The position numbers and the translations under genes were made by a program. A stretch of DNA of 64,000 bases, taken from Pradoshia eiseniae. GTDB taxonomy: Bacteria; Bacillota; Bacilli; Bacillales; Pradoshiaceae. The notes beneath the pieces were generated by a model, which was given only the letters and a program-made list of their open reading frames with translations, was not told the DNA's origin and did not search any database. Where the stretch lies: assembly GCF_002946355.1 (NCBI RefSeq), contig NZ_PKOZ01000003.1, forward strand, positions 53,224-117,223, given 5' to 3'. Positions 53,930 through 62,518 of the stretch are shown in pieces (position 1 is the stretch's first letter; the number at the start of each line of letters is the position of its first letter).

Positions 53930-54418
53930 TTACTCAATGGTAAACTTCAGTAATTCCTTATAGTCAGTCTCTTCGCTCCCTGCTGTCAGCCATGCCTCCA
54001 AACGATAGTTCCCAGGGGCTAAATCCTTCAGTTGGATATCAAAGCTTAACCGTGCCCCCGCTTCTAAGTCCTGCTCAATGATTGCTTGGGTGAAGAACTT
54101 CCCTTCCGAACCGCGTTTAAGTATCTCGCCTGCTTCATTCCTTAGAATATAATCGAATTTCTGACCGCTGTTGAACGTCAAATGAATGGATTTGTCTGTT
54201 TGGTTCTCGACGGTGTATTCAAAGTTGTACGTATTGTCTTCCCGTTTTGTTTCAACCAAGCTCGGCTTTAATCTACCCTCTGTTACACCCTTTTTATCAG
54301 GCTGAACATTCACAGGTTCTCCCCCATTTCCTTCAATTGCTTTATTGCTATTGTTTTGACCATTCCCGCATGCAGCCAAGACAAAGAGGCACAAGAATGA
54401 CATCATCACTTTTTTCAT
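53930..54418 (-). CDS. Lipoprotein with BsuPI-type proteinase-inhibitor domain
   Basis: 162-aa protein: signal peptide MKKVMMSFLCLFVLAAC with lipid-attachment Cys17, an acidic/Asn-rich linker to about residue 45, then a BsuPI domain (FEYTVENQTDKSIHLTFNSG QKFDY type; ILRNEAGEILKRGS; FDIQLKDLAPGNYRLEAWLT). In B. subtilis BsuPI is a cytosolic inhibitor of intracellular protease IspA. Here the domain is anchored outside the membrane, so its target would be extracytoplasmic. IspA is encoded 28 kb away. Monocistronic. Confidence 0.8.
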   Translation of the reverse strand: MKKVMMSFLCLFVLAACGNGQNNSNKAIEGNGGEPVNVQPDKKGVTEGRLKPSLVETKREDNTYNFEYTVENQTDKSIHLTFNSGQKFDYILRNEAGEILKRGSEGKFFTQAIIEQDLEAGARLSFDIQLKDLAPGNYRLEAWLTAGSEETDYKELLKFTIE

Positions 54419-54633
54419 GTCCCTTCCCCTTTCTCTAGTATTGTCTCTTTCTGTAGTTCAACAAAACCTAAGCCAATCCCTTCTTTACGATTCTTTCTTA
54501 ATCCTTAAGGATTGACAGCCTGCCATTTGCTCCAGTATGGGCCCTCTTCCCTTCATCTACCATACTTCTTCTTCTCGCTCGCTTTTCACTTTCCATACCC
54601 GATAACAGCAATGAAAAAACAATACCTAGCGCA

Positions 54634-54666
54634 ATAAAAAACCACCAAGCTTCAAAAGCCTGATGG
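54634..54666 (-). terminator. Terminator after the 135-aa hypothetical gene
   Basis: On the minus strand ACCATCAGGCTT pairs with AAGCTTGGTGGT (two wobble/mismatch positions), followed by six T, 18 nt after the stop. Confidence 0.8.
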
Positions 54667-54683
54667 TAAAGGTATCAATAGAT

Positions 54684-55091
54684 TTATAAGTTCTGTGCAG
54701 GATTCGGGCATCTCCATTTCTCTAAAGCCGTCTGCAGCACGGACGCCAAGAAAAGCGTTTCACCTGTGCTTAGTAAAATTGTATTGAGAGGATTCTTCAT
54801 ATCAATAGACTCTGGATCTAGCCTTCCCTCTTTTTCTAGCTTCAGTTGAAGGATTGCAGACTCTGCTTGACTTTTAGTGAAGCGAATCATCTTATTCCCC
54901 CAAGAAGGCTCATCCTTTGCAAATAAAACAGAGTTTTCTTCGATGATTGCCGCAAACACGTTTCCATTATTGCTTTGATACAAATATGGTGCATTAGTGA
55001 AGAAATCCGCAGGTGTATCTTCCAATTGTGCATACTCTTCCTGTAAGGCCAAAATTTCTTTTTCCACTTCTTCTCTGATGCCACTAACCAT
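54684..55091 (-). CDS. Hypothetical protein, 135 aa
   Basis: Unrecognised soluble protein. It opens with a charged helix (GIREEVEKEILALQEEYAQL) and continues with alpha/beta patterns. Two further helical parts (TKSQAESAILQLKLEKEGRL) suggest a small two-domain fold. The ATG at 55091 has GGAG upstream; the longer frame begins at TTG. The sequence 55101-55160 contains TATAAT as a likely -10. No partner gene nearby. Confidence 0.55.
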   Translation of the reverse strand: MVSGIREEVEKEILALQEEYAQLEDTPADFFTNAPYLYQSNNGNVFAAIIEENSVLFAKDEPSWGNKMIRFTKSQAESAILQLKLEKEGRLDPESIDMKNPLNTILLSTGETLFLASVLQTALEKWRCPNPAQNL

Positions 55092-55312
55092 TCTCTCCAA
55101 CTCCTTTTCCTCTCATTACCAAGATTATATACCGTTTTTTAGCAGGTGTCTTTGAAGATTTAGAGATTGATAAAAAGTAATTCTATTTAAAATTTTCACT
55201 AAATTTACACATCTAATAATCCATCCTTCTCATTTACAATTTAAGAAAGAATTGCTATGCTGACGGAACTTGCAACATTTATTTCCATATTTAAACAAAG
55301 GAGCGAAGAATC

Positions 55313-56329
55313 ATGAACCCTAATCAGCAAGCTTATAATGATATCCTCCAACGAATAAGAGCAATGGAGAAGCAGCTTCAAGCCGATATTGCCTATTTCA
55401 TGCAAAATCTTACTAAAGATGCGCCCATTTATGCAGCACAGCACAAAAAACTAATGCCCGCTTCCCTTTCAGATATGTTTGAACAGACGACTAAGACTTT
55501 TAAGGCAACTGCTCGGGATACTCAAGATGTCTATTATGATGAAACACCGGATAATCAGCTAAAGACGGCTTATTATCAAAACATCTCATTTGATGCAACC
55601 AATGATGAATTATTGGGCAATATCAAGCACTTAGTTGCCAATACTCACAAGAATCAGCTCCCATATTCGCAGAGTAAAAAGGAACTTCATTCACGCGTCG
55701 ATCTGCATGAAGATGGAAAAGCGAGAAGCATTTATTCAGGCAAGAGCCTAGAAAGAGATTATCTGATAGCACAGGACTTGTTCTATGAAGCAGCTGTCCG
55801 AAAGGAACTAACCAAGTATGATACCTTAAGGGCTGTGAATGCACAGACGATGACACCCCTCGATTCCATTTTAGCTGCGCTCAGCTTAAATGTTGAACAT
55901 GTCATCCCCCAGTCTTGGTTTGATAAAGCAAGTCCGATGGTTGGAGACTTGCATCATTTGTTCACATGCGAGATGAACTGCAACTCATTCCGGAGCAATA
56001 TTCCCTATTACGATTTCGAAGACTATAATCCAAGTGCAGCAAAGGAAATGATCCGCAATGATTGCGGAAAGCGTGATGGGGAGGAAAGGTTTGAGCCGCA
56101 GAATGGCAAGGGAGCTGTCGCGCGGGCAACAATGTATTTCCTGATCAGGTATCCAGATAAGCTACCAAAAGAGCGGATTCGATTGATTGATATGGCGATG
56201 CTTTACAAATGGCATCAAGAGAATCCTGTTACCGTTTATGAAAAACGCCGCAATTGGCTCATCCATCAGCTACAAGGAAATCGAAACCCGTTCATTGATT
56301 ATCCTGATACAGCCAATATACTGCTATGA
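55313..56329 (+). CDS. Endonuclease I family nuclease without signal peptide
   Basis: 338-aa protein with an Endonuclease_1 domain (about 150-320), as in E. coli EndA and the B. subtilis secreted ribonuclease Bsn. The metal/catalytic segment is NVEHVIPQSWF (His196) and DLHHLFTCEMNCNSFRSNIP with its His and Asn residues. EndA and Bsn are secreted; this one has a helical N-terminal region and no signal peptide, so it appears to stay in the cytoplasm. AAAGGAG precedes the ATG. The 2H phosphoesterase gene follows 54 nt later on the same strand. Confidence 0.85.
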   Translation: MNPNQQAYNDILQRIRAMEKQLQADIAYFMQNLTKDAPIYAAQHKKLMPASLSDMFEQTTKTFKATARDTQDVYYDETPDNQLKTAYYQNISFDATNDELLGNIKHLVANTHKNQLPYSQSKKELHSRVDLHEDGKARSIYSGKSLERDYLIAQDLFYEAAVRKELTKYDTLRAVNAQTMTPLDSILAALSLNVEHVIPQSWFDKASPMVGDLHHLFTCEMNCNSFRSNIPYYDFEDYNPSAAKEMIRNDCGKRDGEERFEPQNGKGAVARATMYFLIRYPDKLPKERIRLIDMAMLYKWHQENPVTVYEKRRNWLIHQLQGNRNPFIDYPDTANILL

Positions 56330-56383
56330 ACAGGAACGAGGCAGGCAGTGTTCTTTCCATCGGAATACAGGAGGTGGTTCAAA

Positions 56384-56899
56384 TTGTATTGGCTTATAGG
56401 GCTATTTGACAAGGACACGGAGAGCATGATAGGAAACATACGAAATGATTTGCATGATAAATTCAATGCAGTTCCGTGCGGCAGACCTCATTTGAGCTTA
56501 GCCGGTTACCGTGAGCTTGATTTGGAGACATATATTACCATGATGGACCATTACTTGTCCTCTCTCCCCTGCCTGCCACTCAATTTTCAATCAATCGGCG
56601 TTTTCATGGAATACCCTGCCTGTTTTCTAACTCCCGTCATGACAAAAGAGCTCATGCAATTTCACATAGACTATTATGAGCATTTCAAACGGTTCCGCTT
56701 TGCCGCAAACGAGCTTTACTTGCCTGACAGCTGGGTGCCCCATTGCACGATGATCAGCCAAATGCCAAAAGACCAGATGATTGAAGAACTGTCTGCTTGC
56801 TTACATTTATTCAAACCCTTTTCAGCTAAAATCGTTGAAGTAGCATTAGTGCAAGATGGAGGACCGCTGGTTCACTCCGTATCCTTAAAAAAGACATAA
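56384..56899 (+). CDS. 2H phosphoesterase (2'-5' RNA ligase superfamily)
   Basis: 171-aa 2H-family protein. The two HxT/S motifs are His36-Leu-Ser38 (RPHLSLA) and His120-Cys-Thr122 (VPHCTMI). Such enzymes open 2',3'-cyclic phosphates or ligate RNA 2'-5' ends. The start is TTG 56384, with AGGAGG 9 nt upstream; a GTG 36 nt earlier has none. It lies directly behind the endonuclease gene, so the two probably make a nucleic-acid-processing pair. Confidence 0.82.
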   Translation: MYWLIGLFDKDTESMIGNIRNDLHDKFNAVPCGRPHLSLAGYRELDLETYITMMDHYLSSLPCLPLNFQSIGVFMEYPACFLTPVMTKELMQFHIDYYEHFKRFRFAANELYLPDSWVPHCTMISQMPKDQMIEELSACLHLFKPFSAKIVEVALVQDGGPLVHSVSLKKT

Positions 56900-57020
56900 T
56901 TCCGAGGAATATTTTTTCAACCAAAAGGATGATGAATGTCCCATATGAAATTTCCTGAAATAGAAATGCTCATTTCCGCCCCTCCTTGAATAGGATAATA
57001 GGGAAGGGAGTGATTTTCGG

Positions 57021-57254
57021 GTGCGCAGAGAAACAGATAGATATGATGGACTGCATTTCTTAGTTATATTAGTGATTGCTTTACTTCAATTAATGCTTGG
57101 TTTCCCGGAATGGATGTTTGTGATTGCCAGTTGCTTATATGCCGTATTGGCTATTCTATACATTGAATCCTTTTCTAAATATGCCGTACTTAAATTTACG
57201 ATATTACTAGCCATTATCTTTTCCTTGCGTTTATACATTGCACTGTATTCATAA
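57021..57254 (+). CDS. Small membrane protein
   Basis: 77-aa protein starting at GTG with GGGAGTG upstream. Three close spans (about 11-28, 32-48 and 57-75) with a charged N-terminus RRETDRYD. No family recognised. Terminator immediately after. Confidence 0.55.
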   Translation: MRRETDRYDGLHFLVILVIALLQLMLGFPEWMFVIASCLYAVLAILYIESFSKYAVLKFTILLAIIFSLRLYIALYS

Positions 57255-57279
57255 GGCTCATGAGCTGGAATGAATGAAA

Positions 57280-57311
57280 AAAGCCGCAGAACGTATCTGC
57301 AGCTTTTTTTA
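57280..57311 (+). terminator. Terminator after the 77-aa membrane protein gene
   Basis: AAAGC-GCAGA and TCTGC-GCTTT arms make a stem (with a C/A mismatch), followed by seven T, 26 nt after the stop. Confidence 0.85.
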
Positions 57312-57368
57312 TTTAGCAGGGTTTTAGAAAATGTTTGGCTTTCACCTGGAATAGGCAGCCATTGAAAA

Positions 57369-58850
57369 TCAGTTCCCTTCATCACTAGCGAGGATAATGG
57401 CAATTTCATCCTCAATATCCTTCAGTCCATCTTCATCGATTGCATTATTAATGATGATTGAAAAGGTATATTTATTGCCGGTATCGCCCTTTACATAGCC
57501 AGAAAGAGAGCTTACGGTCGAGATAGAGCCTGTCTTGGCAATAATCTTCCCTTCAGCCGGTGTTCCTCTCATTCGATTGCGCAGTGTGCCGCCGACAGTA
57601 CGGTCGCTGATTCCTGCAACGGGTAAGGAATCATAATAGGTGGTATACCAAGGCTTACTCTGAGCCTGATAAAGCAGGTTGCTCAAGCTATTTGGGGTAA
57701 TAAGACTCACATGAGAAACACCCGAGCCATCCCTCATGAGGATATCCCGCTCTTTCAAGCCTAGGTATTCATAATGATCTTGAATAACGGCAAGCCCCTC
57801 TTCCCAGCTTCCCTCCTTACCTGCCACACGTCCTGCTTCTTTCACTAAGACTTCTGATATGGTGTTATTGCTCAGCTTCAAATAAGGCTTCATGATTTCT
57901 TTCAATTGCGGTGATTGGTCCGCAGCAAGCATGATGGCACCAGGCTTCAGCTTTCCGTTTACCGCTTTGCCTGTTACCGTGATGCCTGATTTTGCGAGGG
58001 AGCGCTTAAATATATCAAGTGTGTAGCCGGATGGATTTTCTACAGCCATCCATGATTTCGAGGCCGAAGCGTTTTTTGGGATGCTGCCCGTAATATAAAG
58101 CTGGTTTGTTCCATGCTTGCGCGTGATTTTGATGGTTTTTTTACTGTCGGTATTACCCGTCTCTGCCTTATTATAAATCTTGACATAGCTGGTCTGTGGG
58201 GAAACCGTGATGGTTGGAGCTTTTCCTTCTTTTGCGGCGGGTGTGACTTGCACGATGACTGTGCCGGCGTCATAATCCGTATCAGGGGAAAGGGTCAGTC
58301 CGGAGATTTGCGCCCCATAGTATTCCTGCTCATCGCTCCAAGGCAAATCCAGCGAAAGTCTGGTATCGTCATACCAGGTATCATCAGCAATAAGATTTCC
58401 TTTGATTCTGCGGATTCCCTTTTTCTTCAATTGGTCGCTGATTCTGTCTAAATCATCGACGGTAAGCGTCGGATCACCATAACCTTTGAGATAGAGATTC
58501 CCCGTTAGGACCCCATTTCGCGCCCTTTTATCTGCATACACCTCTGTTTTAAAGCGATAATTATCCCCGAGCAGCTTTAATGCGGTCGCCCCTGTCACAA
58601 GCTTCATGCTAGAAGCGGGTCTCAGTCGTGTATCCCCATTCTTCTCGTAGATGATTTCTCCTGTCGTGGCATTACGGATACTGATTCCTGTTATGCTTCC
58701 TTTCAACTCTTCATGTTTAAGGACATTCGTGATTTTGGCATTTAGCCCATCTTCCGGCCCAGCCTGATACTCAGAGTACCAGCTAAGAGGTATGATACAT
58801 AAAACCAATACCATGAACAGCGCTGTCATCGATTTCTTGCTTTTCGGCAT
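57369..58850 (-). CDS. dacC: D-alanyl-D-alanine carboxypeptidase DacC (PBP4 type)
   Basis: 493-aa penicillin-binding protein of the S13 family, acting as carboxypeptidase/endopeptidase in the wall. An N-terminal hydrophobic segment (9-24) serves as signal or anchor. The active-site motifs are SxxK at Ser80-Lys83 (PASSMKLVT), SNN (KLSNNTISEV) and KTG (IIAKTGSIS). The long insertion between the first two motifs (about residues 100-300) is typical of PBP4. Length matches B. subtilis DacC (491 aa). AAGATGCC-type weak ribosome site; monocistronic. Confidence 0.92.
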   Translation of the reverse strand: MPKSKKSMTALFMVLVLCIIPLSWYSEYQAGPEDGLNAKITNVLKHEELKGSITGISIRNATTGEIIYEKNGDTRLRPASSMKLVTGATALKLLGDNYRFKTEVYADKRARNGVLTGNLYLKGYGDPTLTVDDLDRISDQLKKKGIRRIKGNLIADDTWYDDTRLSLDLPWSDEQEYYGAQISGLTLSPDTDYDAGTVIVQVTPAAKEGKAPTITVSPQTSYVKIYNKAETGNTDSKKTIKITRKHGTNQLYITGSIPKNASASKSWMAVENPSGYTLDIFKRSLAKSGITVTGKAVNGKLKPGAIMLAADQSPQLKEIMKPYLKLSNNTISEVLVKEAGRVAGKEGSWEEGLAVIQDHYEYLGLKERDILMRDGSGVSHVSLITPNSLSNLLYQAQSKPWYTTYYDSLPVAGISDRTVGGTLRNRMRGTPAEGKIIAKTGSISTVSSLSGYVKGDTGNKYTFSIIINNAIDEDGLKDIEDEIAIILASDEGN

Positions 58851-59027
58851 CTTCTCATCTCCCCCGCTCTTTTATATCCATATTTTTACACAAAGGAAGC
58901 GCTATGAGTAGGGTATATGGACGTGATTAATCTATATATTCTATATCAATAAACCCTTAAATATTTCTACCTAAATTCCATATACTATTCCTTACTTGCA
59001 TAGATGAAGGGATGTTATATAGAGATG

Positions 59028-59798
59028 GGCAAAAAACTTCTTCTTTTATGGTTCGTACTCAACTTCATTCTCATTCATGGACCAAATGTAGAGGCTTTAA
59101 CGAGAACCAGAGAAGAATATGAAAAAGCCGGCGAAGTCGTATGGGAAAGGAATACGACCGAAAAGCTCGTCGCCATTACATTTGATGATGGCCCTCATGG
59201 AGTATTTACGCCAAAAATACTTGATTTGCTAGCTAAATACGACGCGAAGGCAACCTTCTTTGTCACAGGGAAAAATGCATTATTGTACCCTGAGATAATA
59301 AAAAGACAGGATTCAGAGGGACATGAAATTGGCAACCATACCTTCCATCACATAAGCAGCAAACATATGAACTCATCTCAATTATCCATGGAATTGGATA
59401 AGACAAATGAAGCCATTGAAAAGATCATTGGCAAGAAGCCGACTCTTTATCGTCCTGTAGAGGGAGTATATAATGACATAATCATTCATACTGCGCGCAA
59501 AAAAGGATTTATGGTCATTATGTGGTCTTGGGACCAGGATGCTCTTGATTGGCTAAATCCCCAGTCATCCAAAATCGTCCAGCATGTCAAAAAGGGACTA
59601 AGCCCAGGCGATATCATCATTTTGCACGATTGGAATAATAGTTCTAGTTCTTCAACTGTCAAAGCAATGGAGCCTATTTTAGAATTACTGACAGAAAACG
59701 GGTATAAATGTGTGACCATCTCAGAATTACTGTATCGGACAAACAGGCCATTGCCACCCCTGCTCGATCCCATACCAGCTTTACCACTAAATCAGTAA
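59028..59798 (+). CDS. Polysaccharide deacetylase (NodB domain), membrane-anchored or secreted
   Basis: 256-aa protein with a hydrophobic N-terminal segment (about 3-20) and a NodB domain. Metal/catalytic motifs TFDDGPH (Asp54, Asp55) and HEIGNHTFHH (His105, His109) are intact, but the usual RPP(Y/F)G motif reads RPVEGV. It probably removes N-acetyl groups from peptidoglycan or another wall glycan. Start taken at ATG 59028 (MGKK); an ATG 24 nt earlier would also fit and neither has a strong ribosome site. The C-terminal PLPPLLDPIPALPLNQ tail is proline-rich. Confidence 0.8.
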   Translation, partial: GKKLLLLWFVLNFILIHGPNVEALTRTREEYEKAGEVVWERNTTEKLVAITFDDGPHGVFTPKILDLLAKYDAKATFFVTGKNALLYPEIIKRQDSEGHEIGNHTFHHISSKHMNSSQLSMELDKTNEAIEKIIGKKPTLYRPVEGVYNDIIIHTARKKGFMVIMWSWDQDALDWLNPQSSKIVQHVKKGLSPGDIIILHDWNNSSSSSTVKAMEPILELLTENGYKCVTISELLYRTNRPLPPLLDPIPALPLNQ

Positions 59799-59840
59799 GA
59801 GGGCAGATACTTTTGCCTCCGTTTTATTATCCTTCAATAT

Positions 59841-59870
59841 AAAAGAGAACAGATAAAGCTCTGTTCTCTT
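59841..59870 (-). terminator. Hairpin between the deacetylase and a small ORF
   Basis: AAGAGAACAG and CTGTTCTCTT form a 10-bp stem. The T-rich side (TTTTATATT) is on the minus strand, so it suits the small membrane ORF at 59958-60071; on the plus strand it may still end deacetylase transcripts. Confidence 0.6.
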
Positions 59871-59957
59871 AGTGATGTTGATATATATAATGACGAAATT
59901 AGAGGGGCATTCCTTGCATGTAAGTACATTGTATTTCTTTGCTTTTTTAAGTTGCAC

Positions 59958-60071
59958 CTAAAAAATGATTTTCTCAAGAAACATACACGCATAAAAGATC
60001 AACGCTACCCCTCCTACTGAAAGAACACCGATGCAAATTGCATAAAAAATTTCACGTAAAAATCCTTTCAT
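59958..60071 (-). CDS. 37-aa single-span membrane peptide
   Basis: Short ORF with an AGAGG ribosome site 7-8 nt before the ATG. Sequence: charged start MKGFLREIFY, a span AICIGVLSVGGVALIFYACM, and a short tail. It is followed by a minus-strand terminator, which supports a real small gene. Function unknown. Confidence 0.5.
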   Translation of the reverse strand: MKGFLREIFYAICIGVLSVGGVALIFYACMFLEKIIF

Positions 60072-60441
60072 ATGAATGACCTCTTCTCATTGAACAATAC
60101 ATTTTCCATTATAATGATAAAAATTTATCAAACCATAAACATTATAATCCCATGCTTGCTCTCTTGCCATCTTTATTGCAATAAGATGACATTTTTCCTA
60201 TTCATTTGCTTTAAGGCAGATGTATTATACAAATATGGATATTGACTATCATGTTGCCCGCATAAAAAAGTAGTATTAGCCCACTAACTCCATCCATTTC
60301 ATCACATATACTCTTTTCTCACACCCTGAGCTAATGGCAATTTTTCTATTTACGTCTCAACATGGCATACCATTTCAAAAAAATTGGATGGATGCTGAAT
60401 GGAAGTATTAAGAAAATTCTTATAGAGGGAGGTATCATCCC
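60072..60441. other. 370-nt AT-rich spacer before dsdA
   Basis: Holds the dsdA ribosome site (GAGGGAGG) and presumably its promoter. No convincing -35/-10 pair, repeat or short gene was found. Confidence 0.4.
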
Positions 60442-61755
60442 ATGCAAATCATACATGGAAAAACAAAAAATGAATGGCTAAAGGAAGTTCCTGTCTTACA
60501 GGAAGTATTGGAACGAAAAGAAAGCTATTGGATTCATTCGAAGGATTCAGCTTTTAATGCAGACAATGCCAACATCCTTCCAGCAAAAAAGCGATTAATG
60601 CGATTCGCCCCCTATTTTGCGCATAAATTCCCAGAGACAAATAAGAACAATGGAATGATTGAATCGCCCTTGATAAGGGTACATCAAATGCAAGCTCATC
60701 TTGAGCAGGATGAAGGCATCAGCATTCCGGGCCGTCTTTTTCTCAAATGTGACCATGCCCTGCCAGTATCCGGTTCTGTTAAAGCGAGAGGCGGTATTTA
60801 TGAAGTAGTAAAACACGCAGAGGCATTAGCCATCCAATCCGGCCTATTAACTATACATGATGATTACCGCAAAATTGATTCACCTCTCTTCCGCTCTTTC
60901 TATTCCAAGTACACCATTGCCGTAGGTTCAACAGGAAACCTTGGTTTAAGCATTGGACTAATAGGCAGGACATTAGGATTCCATGTTGATGTGCATATGT
61001 CTGCTGAAGCAAAACAATGGAAGAAAGACCTGCTGAGAAAAAAGGGAGTAAATGTCATTGAGCATCCATCCGATTATAGCGAAGCAGTTAAGCTAGGCAG
61101 GCTAACAGCGGCCAATTCAGCGCATTGCCACTTTATAGATGACGAGAAATCAACCGATCTCTTTTTTGGCTATGCAACTGCCGCCAGCCGGCTTAAAAAA
61201 CAGCTCCTAGAAAAACAGATTCTAATAGATGAAAGCAATCCTCTTTATGTTTATCTGCCATGCGGTGTCGGAGGAGCTCCCGGCGGTATTGCCTATGGCC
61301 TAAAACAAGCCTTCGGAAGACATGTCCATATTATCTTTGCTGAGCCGATTGAATCACCTTGCTTCATGCTTGGAATGGCTACGCAATTATACAGCCGTGT
61401 TTCCGTTCAGGATTTCGGACTCTCAAACCGTACGGCTGCAGACGGTCTAGCTGTTGGGAGACCTTCTGAGTTATCAAGCATGTATATGGCTGGGTGCCTG
61501 GATGCATGCTATACCATCTCAGATAATCGCCTTTATCGTTACCTTGCTGATCTCATTGATACTGAAGGAATTTATGCAGAGCCATCCGCTCAAGCAGGAT
61601 TTTACGGCCCTATCCTCACATCGTTAAACAACCATGTTCCCGAAACAGCCACCCATATAGTCTGGTCCACCGGCGGAAATATGGTTCCACCCGATATCAG
61701 GGAGGATGATTATTCCAGAGGGAAACAGGAGCGAATGAATATCCAGAAAAATTAA
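60442..61755 (+). CDS. dsdA: D-serine ammonia-lyase (D-serine dehydratase)
   Basis: 437-aa PLP enzyme that converts D-serine to pyruvate and ammonia. The cofactor lysine is Lys114 in PVSGSVKARGG; the phosphate loop is AVGSTGNLGLS, and the ending AEPSAQAGFYGP, TATHIVWSTGGNMVPP matches the DsdA family. GAGGGAGG lies upstream of the ATG. No D-serine permease (dsdX) or DsdC regulator is adjacent. B. subtilis carries an orphan homologue (YqjR). Confidence 0.92.
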   Translation: MQIIHGKTKNEWLKEVPVLQEVLERKESYWIHSKDSAFNADNANILPAKKRLMRFAPYFAHKFPETNKNNGMIESPLIRVHQMQAHLEQDEGISIPGRLFLKCDHALPVSGSVKARGGIYEVVKHAEALAIQSGLLTIHDDYRKIDSPLFRSFYSKYTIAVGSTGNLGLSIGLIGRTLGFHVDVHMSAEAKQWKKDLLRKKGVNVIEHPSDYSEAVKLGRLTAANSAHCHFIDDEKSTDLFFGYATAASRLKKQLLEKQILIDESNPLYVYLPCGVGGAPGGIAYGLKQAFGRHVHIIFAEPIESPCFMLGMATQLYSRVSVQDFGLSNRTAADGLAVGRPSELSSMYMAGCLDACYTISDNRLYRYLADLIDTEGIYAEPSAQAGFYGPILTSLNNHVPETATHIVWSTGGNMVPPDIREDDYSRGKQERMNIQKN

Positions 61756-61837
61756 AGTAAGGGATATAAAAGCTCAATTGTTTAAATTCACCAAAAAATA
61801 GCTTATGATAGATTTCATAAAGGAGGATAGAAGATAA

Positions 61838-62278
61838 ATGAAGAAGAATACATATCAATTGATCTCAGATGAAATCATGGACACAGGACAGGTATCTCCT
61901 AAATTAGTCCGTACGCTGACTGCACCAATTGTTGTTAAGATGTTTTATAACCTATTTGGCCCATCAGGCAATTATCTTCTATCAGAGAATGCATATATGG
62001 CCCTGCAAGGCGAGCTGGAGGAAACTGGCCATCCTCTCCCCGAATTGGGTGTACCATATTCCAGCTCCACACTAGTTCATCTTTTTTATGACATTATCGG
62101 CAGACATCTTACGTCTGATCAGAACTTTTCCAGCGATGAACCGAAAGACCGGGAAGCCATGATGCTAACTGTTGATGATTTGCTTGATTTACTTTTATTC
62201 GCCAAGGAAGATAATGATGAAATGTATGTACAAGACATTAAGGACCGTCTTTCTGCCCTATGCAAACCCATTGCTTGA
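61838..62278 (+). CDS. Unrecognised helical protein, paralogue of the gene at 62519
   Basis: 146-aa acidic, predicted mostly helical protein. It shares two blocks with the next gene: LVRTLTAPIVVKMFYNLFGPSGNYLLSE aligned to LLISLTTPVLLTVFEKLFGGTAEYTLSD over its length, and LTVDDLLDLLLFAKEDNDEMY. The rest is divergent. AAAGGAGGATAG lies before the ATG. No family is known to me. The tandem arrangement suggests duplication and a joint function, perhaps heteromeric. Confidence 0.65.
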   Translation: MKKNTYQLISDEIMDTGQVSPKLVRTLTAPIVVKMFYNLFGPSGNYLLSENAYMALQGELEETGHPLPELGVPYSSSTLVHLFYDIIGRHLTSDQNFSSDEPKDREAMMLTVDDLLDLLLFAKEDNDEMYVQDIKDRLSALCKPIA

Positions 62279-62518
62279 CCATCTATCGTTTCTCAAGTTA
62301 AACAACTTATATTATTTTAATATAATAATATTTTTCCTATTTTCGTTTATTATAGCCTATTTTCCGTCAGACATTTACTTCCATGAAAGTAAGATACTTA
62401 CTATATTGTGACAATTACTGCTTAAAAGTTCATAAAATTATTATTCCGCTTTTTTTCATGCTACTATTATTGGAGAAAATGATTTCATTCACATTTTTGA
62501 ATACAAGGGGGATTTAAT

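Noticed and set aside
55313..56899. Classic toxin-antitoxin module
   Set aside because: The second protein is an enzyme with both HxT/S motifs rather than a small antitoxin, and it follows the nuclease; kept only as a functional-pair hypothesis.
58886..58900. cre-like sequence before dacC
   Set aside because: Two fixed positions of the consensus fail; the match is of the kind expected by chance around AGCGCT.
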